This document shows, in pieces, positions 1 to 8,228 of a stretch of 12,284 bases of DNA. Made by a program: the position numbers and the translations under genes. The number at the start of each line of letters is the position of its first letter. Position 1 is the stretch's first letter. The notes below the pieces were generated by a model, which ran no database searches, was not told where the DNA came from, and saw only the letters and a program-made list of their open reading frames with translations. The stretch is from Saprospiraceae bacterium (GTDB taxonomy: Bacteria > Bacteroidota > Bacteroidia > Chitinophagales > Saprospiraceae), in NCBI GenBank assembly GCA_013002625.1, contig JABDJE010000185.1, positions 1 to 12,284 of the forward strand, given 5' to 3'.

Positions 1-3000
1 ACACAGAAATGGATGGATCAGGTTCGAGTTATGAAGATGGAGACGAGATCTTCATTATGGATAATATTGACTTGATTTATCTCATTGCTTATGGGCAGGA
101 TAATTGCAATTCCATAGAGGAAATAGAGATCCTTCTCGATAACTCCATTGCCTATACGACTGCCATCGAGCCAATAAATTGTGGTGATGTAATTTTGCCA
201 GATATAATCCCTGCCACTTCAGAAGTTAATTACTACAGCGATACCAATGGTGGTGGTATTACATTTAGTCCGGGAGACACTTTGTTTGCTGACCCGAATA
301 ATTCATTGAACTATACACTTTATATATTTGACCCTACCCAAGATCCATTATGTGCTGCAGAAGTTGAGATCAATTTCTCAATAGATGTCACGCCTTTGAT
401 CAATATTTCAAATGATACGTTTGGTTGCGGAGAATACATATTACCCATACCTACAGGAATGCCTTTGGGATCTCCACAATACTATGCCAACGACTACACC
501 GATCCAATGAACCTTCTTGCAGCTGGTGATGCATTAAATTCCGATGCAAGAATTTATGTGGTCGACACAATTGGAAATTGTTCCTTTATTGACTCTTTTG
601 AAATAACAATTCTCAGTGAGCCCGATGCTGGATCGCCCAATCAAATAGATATATGTCAGGGATTTAATATTGTCAATTTCAACCTAATGGCTGAAATTGG
701 AGATCCTGACCTGGACGGCACCTGGGCCTATCCCCTTATTCCAGATTTCAATCCCGTTGATTCGACAGATATTGACTTAAGTCCACTCCCTGAAGGATCT
801 TATTTATTTCAGTATGCTATAGAGGATTCCTGTGGGCTGTACGTTACGGGTTTAACTATTGAGGTTGCAGAACCTTTCTATACAGGCATGGATTCTATCC
901 TATTGTTATGCCCAGGTGACCCGCCTCAAGATTTCATGAATCTTTTAACAGATCCTGCCCTTGGAGGAGAATGGATGCAGGTCGCCGGGCCATCCATGAT
1001 CGATCTGTCTGATAGTACATCCGTGTCATTTTCAGGCGCTAGCAGTGGATCTTATGCATTCACTTATACAATAGGCGCCACATTCATTCCACAACTATGT
1101 AATGCCAATGCATCATCACTTATTATCGAGCTCACAGAAGGGCCTGAAGCTGGCAGTGATGTAAATACAAGTGCTTGTGTAGGGGATGTAATTAATATGT
1201 TTGATTTATTGACACCGGATGCAGATATCACCGGAACTTTTGAACCTATTGGTTTTCTGATTTCAGGAAATGAATGGAACACAACAGGTAGTGCTGCAGA
1301 ACAAAGCTATACTGCAAATTATATCGTTCCGAGTACGGCACCAGAATGCCCTAATGATACGTCTGTTATTGAAATATATTTAACCGATCAAATAACAGCG
1401 GGCAATCCCACTTTGGTTAATCAGGTTTGTGAGGGCGACACAATTTTACTAAGTGACTATATTGAAAATGCATCACCTGGTGGAAGTTTCAGTATGAACT
1501 CTGCACCCGAGCAAGCAATCTCTGATAGTTGGGTGGCAGATGTCTCGACTTCGTTTGAGTACCTGGTACAAGGCAGTGGCTCCTGTCCTTCAGATTCTAT
1601 AAATTTCAATATCGTTGTTAGTCCATCACCGACAGTTGATTATTCCATTTTTGATGTTAATGTCTGTGCATCGGAATCCAATTGTTTTGACATTCTTTTT
1701 ACAAGCAATGGATTCATGGTCCTTGATTTAGAACTACTGAATCAAGGTACAGGTGAGACCTGGCCGGTAGATATCCTATATGATATGACGGGTACCCTTA
1801 CATTATGTTCATTTGGTGAATCTGGTAATTCATCAGGTGATACTTTATATCTGGGCACATCTGCTGAACAATATACTTTGCAGCCTATACAAATCATGAA
1901 TGTTGTAAGCTACTGTAGCGAGAATGAACCCATTAATAACGCTATTGAAATCGAAGTTTTCTCAAGTTATGACATTGAACAAAATGTGGACTTGTGTGAA
2001 GGCGAGAGCATTATAATTAACAATACTGAATACTTCAATTCAGAGGATATTATGCTACAATCGATTAATGGTTGTGACTCACTGATCAGGTTGAATATCA
2101 ATCAATTAAATAATGGTGAAGGACTTATTGAAGGTGTTTATTGCGAAGGTGATCAGATTGATGTCCTGGGTACGATTCTGACCAGCAATACCACAGACAT
2201 GTTTGTATTTATGGACCAGGCCAGCAATGGTTGTGACTCCATCGTAAACGTAGATATAAGCTTTGAATCCCAGGTGAATGGCAGCTTCAATACAACCCTC
2301 TGCCCTGGCGAAAGCATAACTGTAGAGAATGAAGTCTTTGATGAATATCGCCTGTCTGATGATATCTTGATTCCAAATGGATCCGTTAATGGCTGCGATT
2401 CGGTTGTTAATGTTACAATTGACTTTTTTGATCAAGAAATACGATTCATCAATCAGGCTATTTGTGAAGACGAAAGCATTCAGGTAGGCACAGACATTTA
2501 TGATATTAACAATATAGGTGGCATGACCATTCTACCTAATGCCAGCAGTAATGGCTGCGATAGTATTGTTGAAGTCGGCCTTATTATATTATTGAGCAGC
2601 TCCGAAATTGTAGACGATGTCTTTTGTGAAGAAACGGATGTGATTATAAATGGCAATACTTACAACAGTGCTAATCCTTTTGGAACTGAAGTCCTTGAAG
2701 GAGGGGCGACAAATGGATGTGATAGTATAGTCGAAATCAATTTAAGTTACGCATTACCATCTGCGCTTATACAGGCACCTATGATTTGCCCTGAAGATGA
2801 ATTTGCGACAGTCAATATTGACGATATTGAAGGATTGGGTTACCCCGTAGATGTAATTCTGGATGGCGTCTTTTATGATAGCTTTTCAAACACGCCAATC
2901 ATGATCGATGTAGGTCCGGGACAACATAATATACAGTTGAGGAATTCTGGTTGTGTATACGATGAAGACTTCAATATTGGGTTTATTGATAGTTCAGGAC

Positions 3001-3512
3001 TGGAATTAAATATTGTTGCATCCGGTACGAACTCTTATCAACTTAGTTTAACCGGTGCCAACTTTCAGAATATATTCTGGAGCAGTAATGCAGATTTATC
3101 CTGTATGGATTGTGTAACGACCAGTGTAAGCATTTCAGAAAACACATTGGTAAATGTAAATGCCAGCTATGGTGATGCATGCATCTTCAGTGATTTTGTA
3201 GACCTCATTTATACGCCAGTGATCGATTACTATATCCCAAATATCATGGATATCAATAACCCTTCAAATGACAGGTTCTACATCGGAAGTAATTTTGATG
3301 ATGCAGTGGTATTGGAAATGTTTATCTATGATCGTTGGGGAAATTTAATGCATTTTGTTGAAAACGTACCAGTGAATGACCCTGATTTAGGATGGAATGG
3401 TTTTTCAAACAATGAACCGGTTGAACAAGGCGTCTATGTATATCTGATAAAAGTGTTAAATACCGCAGGTGATGAAGAGATCCACACGGGTAATTTAACG
3501 GTTATTCGGTAA
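1..3512 (+). CDS. Large secreted repeat protein with type IX secretion type B C-terminal sorting domain (5'-partial)
   Basis: The reading frame is open from the left edge (codons from base 3), so this is the C-terminal part, at least 1,167 residues, of a larger protein; the ATG at 9 is probably internal. Residue numbers here count from that ATG. Residues about 1-200 are Ig-like beta-rich sequence without a clear repeat. Residues about 204-540 hold four modules of 84-90 residues, each opening with an AG/TG-type turn and a Cys-x-Gly-Asp-like motif. Residues about 655-915 hold five 54-residue NGCDS modules. Residues about 1073-1167 match the gliding-motility-associated C-terminal domain (CHU_C type): ND-R-F, then IYDRWGN, GWNG and GVYVYLIKV. 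In Bacteroidota this domain directs export through the type IX system and anchoring at the cell surface. Cysteines recur once or twice per module. The role is probably adhesin or surface structural protein; no enzymatic domain is visible. The identity of the missing N-terminus is unknown. Confidence 0.85.
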   Translation, partial: TEMDGSGSSYEDGDEIFIMDNIDLIYLIAYGQDNCNSIEEIEILLDNSIAYTTAIEPINCGDVILPDIIPATSEVNYYSDTNGGGITFSPGDTLFADPNNSLNYTLYIFDPTQDPLCAAEVEINFSIDVTPLINISNDTFGCGEYILPIPTGMPLGSPQYYANDYTDPMNLLAAGDALNSDARIYVVDTIGNCSFIDSFEITILSEPDAGSPNQIDICQGFNIVNFNLMAEIGDPDLDGTWAYPLIPDFNPVDSTDIDLSPLPEGSYLFQYAIEDSCGLYVTGLTIEVAEPFYTGMDSILLLCPGDPPQDFMNLLTDPALGGEWMQVAGPSMIDLSDSTSVSFSGASSGSYAFTYTIGATFIPQLCNANASSLIIELTEGPEAGSDVNTSACVGDVINMFDLLTPDADITGTFEPIGFLISGNEWNTTGSAAEQSYTANYIVPSTAPECPNDTSVIEIYLTDQITAGNPTLVNQVCEGDTILLSDYIENASPGGSFSMNSAPEQAISDSWVADVSTSFEYLVQGSGSCPSDSINFNIVVSPSPTVDYSIFDVNVCASESNCFDILFTSNGFMVLDLELLNQGTGETWPVDILYDMTGTLTLCSFGESGNSSGDTLYLGTSAEQYTLQPIQIMNVVSYCSENEPINNAIEIEVFSSYDIEQNVDLCEGESIIINNTEYFNSEDIMLQSINGCDSLIRLNINQLNNGEGLIEGVYCEGDQIDVLGTILTSNTTDMFVFMDQASNGCDSIVNVDISFESQVNGSFNTTLCPGESITVENEVFDEYRLSDDILIPNGSVNGCDSVVNVTIDFFDQEIRFINQAICEDESIQVGTDIYDINNIGGMTILPNASSNGCDSIVEVGLIILLSSSEIVDDVFCEETDVIINGNTYNSANPFGTEVLEGGATNGCDSIVEINLSYALPSALIQAPMICPEDEFATVNIDDIEGLGYPVDVILDGVFYDSFSNTPIMIDVGPGQHNIQLRNSGCVYDEDFNIGFIDSSGLELNIVASGTNSYQLSLTGANFQNIFWSSNADLSCMDCVTTSVSISENTLVNVNASYGDACIFSDFVDLIYTPVIDYYIPNIMDINNPSNDRFYIGSNFDDAVVLEMFIYDRWGNLMHFVENVPVNDPDLGWNGFSNNEPVEQGVYVYLIKVLNTAGDEEIHTGNLTVIR
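618..1628 (+). repeat. Four tandem Ig-like modules of 84-90 residues within the secreted protein
   Basis: Modules begin near residues 204, 288, 378 and 463. Each shares a start resembling (D/E)AG or TAGNP, then a hydrophobic-Cys-x-Gly-Asp motif (ICQG, LCPGD, ACVGD, VCEGD), a Leu-rich strand, a Gly-Gly/Asp-Gly turn before Trp or Phe, and an F-x-Y strand near the end. This is the divergent beta-sandwich repeat pattern common in Bacteroidota surface proteins. The repeats are visible at protein level and are too diverged to stand out as DNA repeats. Confidence 0.6.
1975..2755 (+). repeat. Five tandem 'NGCDS' adhesin modules, 54-residue period
   Basis: The Gly of GCDS falls at residues 688, 741, 795, 849 and 903, giving spacings of 53, 54, 54 and 54 residues (about 162 nt). 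Each module has an early Cys in a C-E/P-G/D-E/D-S/Q context, an N-x-x-x-Y/F strand, then NGCDS-(I/V/L)-V/I followed by a strand such as NVDISF or EINLSY. The two cysteines per module are about 30-33 residues apart, which would allow a disulfide within each repeat. The DNA copies are clearly diverged, so the array is old rather than recently amplified. This repeat type is frequent in large Saprospiria/Cytophagia secreted proteins. Confidence 0.75.
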
Positions 3513-3564
3513 AGCTCTTAAAGGCAATTCTCACATTACAGTTAATTATAATATGTTTATTAAA

Positions 3565-3592
3565 TTTGGATAGCTAATTATTCATAATTTTG
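3565..3592 (+). promoter_or_regulatory. Candidate Bacteroidota promoter for parE, possibly giving a leaderless mRNA
   Basis: TAATTTTG at 3585-3592 matches the Bacteroidota -7 consensus TAnnTTTG, and TTTG at 3565-3568 could serve as the -33 element, although the 16-nt gap is slightly short. The -7 element ends 6 nt before the ATG at 3599, so transcription would be expected to start at or next to the start codon. A second weaker match, TAAATTTG at 3561-3568, has no good -33 partner. A 6-bp dyad (AATTAT/ATAATT, 3576-3589) overlaps the -7 element. Confidence 0.45.
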
Positions 3593-3598
3593 CTGCCT

Positions 3599-5512
3599 AT
3601 GACACAAGTAAGTTATACTGAAGACAATATTAAATCACTCGATTGGAAAGAGCATATCCGGTTGCGCCCGGGCATGTATATCGGTAAACTTGGAGACGGT
3701 AGTACTCAGGATGATGGTATTTATGTATTGCTCAAAGAGGTCCTGGATAATTGTATCGATGAATATGTCATGGGGCATGGCAAACAAATTGAAATAAAAA
3801 TAGAAGATGGCTATGTCAGTGTGAGAGATTATGGTAGGGGTATCCCACTTGGAAAAGTCATCGACTGTGTGTCAAAGATTAACACAGGTGGTAAATACGA
3901 TTCGAAAGCATTTAAGAAATCCGTCGGTCTGAATGGTGTGGGCACAAAGGCAGTCAACGCACTTTCATCAAATTTCAGAGTTGCTGCTTTCAGAGAAGGA
4001 AAAACTAAAATGGCAGAATTTGAATACGGGGAATTAAAAAATCAATCCCGTATTGTAAAATCCACTGAACAAGCCGGTACATTGGTGGAATTCAGACCTG
4101 ATGAAGCCATATTTAAAAATTATACATATCAGTCTGAGTTCATTGAAGATCGACTTTGGGATTATGTTTATCTCAACGCGGGTTTAAAAATAGTTTTCAA
4201 CGGGAAGACATTCTATTCCAGAAATGGGCTTTTAGATTTGTTAACCAACAAGACCGATGAAAGTCAGTTGCGCTACCCTATTATTCATTTGAAAGGGGAT
4301 GATATTGAAATGGCATTAACGCATGGCTCTCAATATGGAGAAGAATATTATTCTTTCGTCAATGGTCAAAACACAACCCAAGGCGGAACACATTTAGCGG
4401 CATATAGAGAGGCAATTGTTAAGACGGTAAGGGAACATTTCAATAAAAGCTTTGATGCACGAGATATTCAGACATCTATAATTGGAGCGATTAGTGTCCG
4501 GGTTGAAGAGCCGGTTTTTGAATCGCAGACCAAGACCAAATTAGGATCCTTAAAAATGGGACCCGAAGGCGCCACCGTTAGGTCTTTTGTTGTTGATTTT
4601 GTCAAGAATAAACTGGATAATTTCCTACATAAAAACAAGGAACATGCCGATGCCATTTTAAAGCGAATCCAGCAATCAGAGAAGGAACGAAAAGAGATTG
4701 CAGGCATTAAAAAGCTGGCCAATCAACGCGCAAAAAAGGCCAATATTCACAACAAAAAATTACGAGACTGCAAGGTTCACTTCGATGACAAACGCGGTGA
4801 TGCTCTTGTAAAAGATGCCACGACTATATTTATCACTGAGGGAGACTCAGCGAGTGGTTCGATCACCAAAGCCAGAGATGTTCAGACGCAAGCAGTATTC
4901 AGTTTGAGAGGAAAGCCCCTCAACAGCTTTGGTCAGACAAAGAAGATTGTCTATCAAAATGAAGAACTTAACCTCTTACAACATGCCCTCAACATCGAAG
5001 ACGGACTAGAAGGTCTCAGGTTCAATAGAGTGGTAATCGCAACTGATGCGGATGTGGATGGTATGCATATCCGATTATTACTTTTGACATTTTTCCTCCA
5101 GTTTTTTCCTGATTTGGTGCGTAATGGCCACTTGTACATCCTCGATACACCATTATTTCGGGTGAGAGATAAACAAAAGACTTATTACTGTTACTCTGAA
5201 TCAGAAAAACAAGAAGCCATTAAAAAGCTGAAAGGCAAACCAGAAATAACGCGATTCAAGGGATTGGGTGAAATTTCGCCTGATGAGTTCGGTGCTTTCA
5301 TTGGCGAAGACATTCGACTTGAAAAGGTCATATTGAAACCACAGACACATATTCCTGACCTCCTCAGCTATTATATGGGGAAAAACACTCAAGAGCGTCA
5401 AAACTTTATTATCGATAACCTCAAAGTTGAACTTGAAGATCTCGACGTACAAGAGATAATGGATGTTGAACCAGATCAGGAAGAAATAACACCCACTGAA
5501 GAAAAAGCTTAA
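3599..5512 (+). CDS. parE: DNA topoisomerase IV subunit B (ParE)
   Basis: ATPase subunit of the type IIA topoisomerase that decatenates daughter chromosomes, acting with ParC in the cytoplasm. With the ATG at 3599 it has 637 residues, normal for this family in Bacteroidota. The N-terminal GHKL ATPase shows catalytic Glu47 and Asn51 in the EVLDNCIDE motif, Asp77 in DYGRGIP, and the ATP lid near GLNGVGTKAVNALS. The central transducer domain is followed by a TOPRIM domain with EGDSA (Glu414) and the metal-binding DADVDG (Asp483/485/487), then FKGLGE near residue 554. The C-terminus is an acidic tail. A TTG three codons upstream (3590) is also in frame, but the ATG is preferred because it begins the usual MTQ-x-YTEDNIKSL start and because the -7 element overlaps the TTG. 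A short GyrB of the same architecture is the alternative; the HIRLRPGMYIGKLGDGS and CVSKINTGGKYDSKAFKKS style favours ParE. parC is not adjacent. Confidence 0.93.
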   Translation: MTQVSYTEDNIKSLDWKEHIRLRPGMYIGKLGDGSTQDDGIYVLLKEVLDNCIDEYVMGHGKQIEIKIEDGYVSVRDYGRGIPLGKVIDCVSKINTGGKYDSKAFKKSVGLNGVGTKAVNALSSNFRVAAFREGKTKMAEFEYGELKNQSRIVKSTEQAGTLVEFRPDEAIFKNYTYQSEFIEDRLWDYVYLNAGLKIVFNGKTFYSRNGLLDLLTNKTDESQLRYPIIHLKGDDIEMALTHGSQYGEEYYSFVNGQNTTQGGTHLAAYREAIVKTVREHFNKSFDARDIQTSIIGAISVRVEEPVFESQTKTKLGSLKMGPEGATVRSFVVDFVKNKLDNFLHKNKEHADAILKRIQQSEKERKEIAGIKKLANQRAKKANIHNKKLRDCKVHFDDKRGDALVKDATTIFITEGDSASGSITKARDVQTQAVFSLRGKPLNSFGQTKKIVYQNEELNLLQHALNIEDGLEGLRFNRVVIATDADVDGMHIRLLLLTFFLQFFPDLVRNGHLYILDTPLFRVRDKQKTYYCYSESEKQEAIKKLKGKPEITRFKGLGEISPDEFGAFIGEDIRLEKVILKPQTHIPDLLSYYMGKNTQERQNFIIDNLKVELEDLDVQEIMDVEPDQEEITPTEEKA

Positions 5513-5548
5513 AAAAAAGATCATTTCACCAACAGGTGCAAAAAGCTC

Positions 5549-5581
5549 GACGTCTATAGCAGTATAAAACGCTATAACGTC
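5549..5581 (+). promoter_or_regulatory. Inverted repeat/hairpin abutting the start codon of the LVIVD lipoprotein gene
   Basis: Arms GACGT-c-TATAGC (5549-5560) and GCTATA-ACGTC (5571-5581) are complementary over 11 bp with one bulged C (5554), around a 10-nt AT-rich loop (5561-5570). The right arm ends on the base directly before the ATG at 5582. No T-run follows, so a Rho-independent terminator for parE is unlikely. It could be an operator for the downstream four-gene unit or an RNA hairpin controlling access of ribosomes to the start. No Shine-Dalgarno site is present. Confidence 0.5.
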
Positions 5582-6865
5582 ATGAAAAAAATTAATTCCT
5601 ATTCTAGCTTCCTTTTAATTGTAGCTGTTCTGGCTTTATGTAGTCTACAATCATGTCTTAAGGATGAATGCGATGAGACACGTGTATTCATCGAATACGA
5701 AGCAATCTATGTTCAACCTGAAGAATTCAGGATTGATATTACTACCAATCCGGCTCGTGAAATGAAAGAGACCGGCAAAATGTATTTCTATAATGATTAC
5801 ATTCTTGTTAATGAGAGATATGAGGGTGTACATGTCATCAATAATGAAGATCCACAAAACCCGATAAACGAGGCCTTCTTGCACATTCCAGGCAATCTAG
5901 ACATAGCCATCAAGGACAACCATTTGTATGCAGATAATTATGTAGACTTATTGACAATTGATATTTCTGATTTCAATAATCCTCAGATAGTCTGCCGTGA
6001 TGAAGAAGTATTCTCTCGTTATTCATTTCATGAGAATCTTGGATACTATATATATTCGAAACCCACTGAAAGATCTATAGAAGTTGAGTGTGGTGATCCA
6101 AATTTTGGAGCCAATAATTTTAATAGAAATGGCACAGTATTCTGGGCTGAAGATGCTATTTCAGGAGGGATTTTTGATAACAACGCATCGGGTGTTACTG
6201 GAACAGGTGGATCATTCGCCAGATTCAGTTTGATTTTCGACCATCTATATGTACTCAATGACAGAGAACTTATCGCCTATCAGTTGGAAAACCCGGCTAA
6301 GCCGATGAAAACAGAAACCACGCTGATAAGCTGGGGAGGAATCGAAACAATATTTCCCTACAAGAATTACCTATTTATAGGTGCCAATAATGGTATGTAC
6401 ATCTATGATGCTTCAACTCCTTCTACACCGGTATACGTGTCAGAGTTCAGACATGCCACAGCTTGTGACCCCGTATACGTAAGAAATGATATTGCCTTTG
6501 TGACCTTGAGAAATGGCAGACGATGCGAAAGCTTCACGAATCAACTCGACGTAATTGATGTCAGCAATATCAGATTACCTGATCTTATTGCCAGCTTTGA
6601 TATGGATAATCCCCACGGTCTAAGTGTAGACAACAATAATTTATACTTGTGTGAAGGTGAAGATGGACTTAAGGTATTCGAAACAAAAGAATTGGATGCC
6701 ATTGACAAACACCGCATAGATCATATAAAGGGATTGCATGCCTATGATGTCATACAATTATCTGAAAGTCATTTATTAGTCATTGGTGCCGATGGTCTTT
6801 ATCAGTTCGATACAAGTGATCCATCGGAATTGCAGGAGCTCAGTTATCTACCTGTTTCAAAATAA
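5582..6865 (+). CDS. Surface-type lipoprotein with LVIVD beta-propeller repeats
   Basis: 427 residues. A lipoprotein signal peptide (KK start, hydrophobic residues 10-22) ends in the lipobox LQSC with Cys25 as the lipidated residue. The residues after Cys25, L-K-D-E, fit the X-K-(D/E)2 lipoprotein export signal known from Capnocytophaga, so display on the outer face of the outer membrane is likely. The mature part is built of repeated blade-like units with patterns such as YILVNERYEGVHVINNEDPQNP, LYADNYVDLLTIDISDFNNPQ, LFIGANNGMYIYDASTPSTP and LDVIDVSNIRLPD. These are typical of LVIVD repeats, which are predicted to fold as a beta-propeller. The exact function is unknown; binding of protein or glycan is plausible. 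It heads a four-gene set: the next ORF begins 6 nt after its stop. No Shine-Dalgarno is seen, and the start lies directly against an inverted repeat. Confidence 0.8.
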   Translation: MKKINSYSSFLLIVAVLALCSLQSCLKDECDETRVFIEYEAIYVQPEEFRIDITTNPAREMKETGKMYFYNDYILVNERYEGVHVINNEDPQNPINEAFLHIPGNLDIAIKDNHLYADNYVDLLTIDISDFNNPQIVCRDEEVFSRYSFHENLGYYIYSKPTERSIEVECGDPNFGANNFNRNGTVFWAEDAISGGIFDNNASGVTGTGGSFARFSLIFDHLYVLNDRELIAYQLENPAKPMKTETTLISWGGIETIFPYKNYLFIGANNGMYIYDASTPSTPVYVSEFRHATACDPVYVRNDIAFVTLRNGRRCESFTNQLDVIDVSNIRLPDLIASFDMDNPHGLSVDNNNLYLCEGEDGLKVFETKELDAIDKHRIDHIKGLHAYDVIQLSESHLLVIGADGLYQFDTSDPSELQELSYLPVSK

Positions 6866-6871
6866 TCGACC

Positions 6872-7630
6872 ATGAAAAAGTTAACATATATAATTTGTAT
6901 CCTAGGACTGCTGTTGTGTAGCCATGTGCAGAGTCAGGATTCAAGTAACAATCAAGTATACATACATCTTGAAAACGGATCCAAAATTAGTGGTGAAGCC
7001 GTATCATGGGACCACGGTGAATCAATTACTATTCTCACTGGCTGGGGAGAAGAAATTACTTTTCCATGGAGGATTATAAAGAAAGTAGTCCAACTCAATG
7101 CGCAGGAAGCACAAATTCAGCCCTATAACTTTAAGGAGACAGGACTGTACATATCGCCAAGTGCAGCATTGATCACAGGCAACGATGGCAATCGTGCCAA
7201 AGGGCAGAACGGTATTTCTGTTTCAGTATCTGCTGGACATCGTTTTAATAAATACCTTGCTATTGGTGGCGGACTGGGCTGGGATCAATATATCTGGAAT
7301 TCTGGTGAAGAGCTGATCCCATTTTTTGGTGAAATATCCGGTTATACGAGCGAAAGAAACACGTCTTTCAGATATGCCTTACAAGCAGGATATAGTTTGG
7401 CATTAAGCGATGAAGATTACTTGATTTCAAATTCTAAAGGAGGCTGGATGTTGTATCCGGCCGTGGGTGTTAGATTTGGGAACAATCCTAATAACAAGTA
7501 CTTTTTTGACATTGGATATAAGTTCCAAAAGGCGGAATTCACCTACGACGATGCATGGGATATTGGCCGGAGAAGTCAACAAAGATTATTATACAAAAGA
7601 CTTACAATAAGATTTGGTTTATTATTGTAA
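6872..7630 (+). CDS. Outer-membrane beta-barrel protein with N-terminal small beta domain
   Basis: 252 residues. A Sec signal peptide (residues 1-21, MKK start, hydrophobic 5-16, VQS before Gln22) suggests cleavage near 21/22. Residues about 28-74 form a compact beta pattern, VYIHLENGSKISGEAVSWD then ITILTGWGEEITFPWRIIKKV, that resembles small SH3/Sm-like barrels seen in several Bacteroidota envelope proteins; this assignment is by pattern only. Residues about 90-252 alternate polar and hydrophobic residues with Gly and aromatic caps (GLYISPSAAL, FNKYLAIGGGLGW, GWMLYPAVGVRFG, KYFFDIGYKFQ, KRLTIRFGLLL), typical of an 8- to 10-stranded outer-membrane barrel. It lies 6 nt after the LVIVD lipoprotein and 13 nt before the sigma factor, so co-transcription is very likely. 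It could be the membrane partner of the lipoprotein. No specific family or ligand can be named. Confidence 0.72.
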   Translation: MKKLTYIICILGLLLCSHVQSQDSSNNQVYIHLENGSKISGEAVSWDHGESITILTGWGEEITFPWRIIKKVVQLNAQEAQIQPYNFKETGLYISPSAALITGNDGNRAKGQNGISVSVSAGHRFNKYLAIGGGLGWDQYIWNSGEELIPFFGEISGYTSERNTSFRYALQAGYSLALSDEDYLISNSKGGWMLYPAVGVRFGNNPNNKYFFDIGYKFQKAEFTYDDAWDIGRRSQQRLLYKRLTIRFGLLL

Positions 7631-7643
7631 GAGATAGGTTGAT

Positions 7644-8228
7644 TTGAAAAAAGAGCAAGATCATATAAACAATAACGAGTTTAGAATCTGGCAGCAAGTC
7701 GTACAGGCTTGTTGTCAGAATGATCGTGCTGCACAGGAAAAATTGTATCGCCATTTTTTTCCAATAATGGAAAGAATGGTCTTAAGGCACACCCAGGATG
7801 AGGATAAGATAATTGATATTCTAAATGATGGGTTTTTACGTGTATTTCAAAAGATACATTTATTCAGCTGGAAGGGCTCTTTCGAAGGATGGATAAGACG
7901 CATTATGTATCACAGCATCAGTAATTATTTCAGAAAGAAAAACAGCGATCTGAAATTCCTGCTTTATGAAGACCATGTTACGGAACCAAGTACAAATGAG
8001 AATCATAGTCTGTACTATCAGGACTTACTGAAACTGGTTGAAAAGCTTCCTGAAAAACACATGCGTGTATTTCATATGTACGCGATAGAAGGATTTAGCC
8101 AAAAAGAGATTGCAGAACAAATGGATATGAATCCTAATACATGCAGATGGTATTTGTCTGAAGCACGTAAACTGCTGCAGGACGCTTACAATTCAAAAAT
8201 TTTAAAAGATTACAATGAAGCAGGATAA
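7644..8228 (+). CDS. ECF-type RNA polymerase sigma factor (TTG start)
   Basis: 194 residues. Sigma region 2 spans about 30-99 and ends in a positively charged SNYFRKK segment, with the region-2 core around DILNDGFLRVFQKIHLFSWKG and FEGWIRRIMYHSI. Region 4 spans about 125-180, with LPEKHMRVFHMYAIEGFSQKEIAEQM and a helix-turn-helix at about 152-178 (NPNTCRWYLSEARK). There is no region 1.1 or 3, as in ECF (group 4) factors that redirect RNA polymerase to a small regulon. The start is TTG at 7644: an in-frame TAG lies at 7635, and the first in-frame ATG encodes Met42 inside region 2, which would destroy the domain. It lies 13 nt after the barrel gene and overlaps the next gene by 14 nt, the usual sign of coupling between an ECF factor and its regulator. 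The target promoter is unknown; autoregulation is possible. Confidence 0.88.
   Translation: MKKEQDHINNNEFRIWQQVVQACCQNDRAAQEKLYRHFFPIMERMVLRHTQDEDKIIDILNDGFLRVFQKIHLFSWKGSFEGWIRRIMYHSISNYFRKKNSDLKFLLYEDHVTEPSTNENHSLYYQDLLKLVEKLPEKHMRVFHMYAIEGFSQKEIAEQMDMNPNTCRWYLSEARKLLQDAYNSKILKDYNEAG

Noticed and set aside
2106..2435. Minus-strand open frame of 109 codons inside the NGCDS repeats
   Set aside because: It lies antisense to a repeat array with regular codon structure, has no start signals, and its sequence mirrors the repeats on the other strand.
3513..3598. Terminator search after the giant secreted protein gene
   Set aside because: No stem followed by a T-run was found in these 86 bases; only AT-rich sequence and the parE promoter candidate are present.
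5201..5524. Minus-strand open frame of 107 codons, Phe- and Leu-rich, antisense to the 3' end of parE
   Set aside because: It mirrors Lys- and Glu-rich parE codons; there is no recognisable domain or promoter.
5524..5541. Small hairpin CACC-AACA-GGTG as a parE terminator
   Set aside because: The stem is only 4 bp, followed by a mismatch and an A-run instead of a T-run, so it is too weak for an intrinsic terminator on the plus strand.
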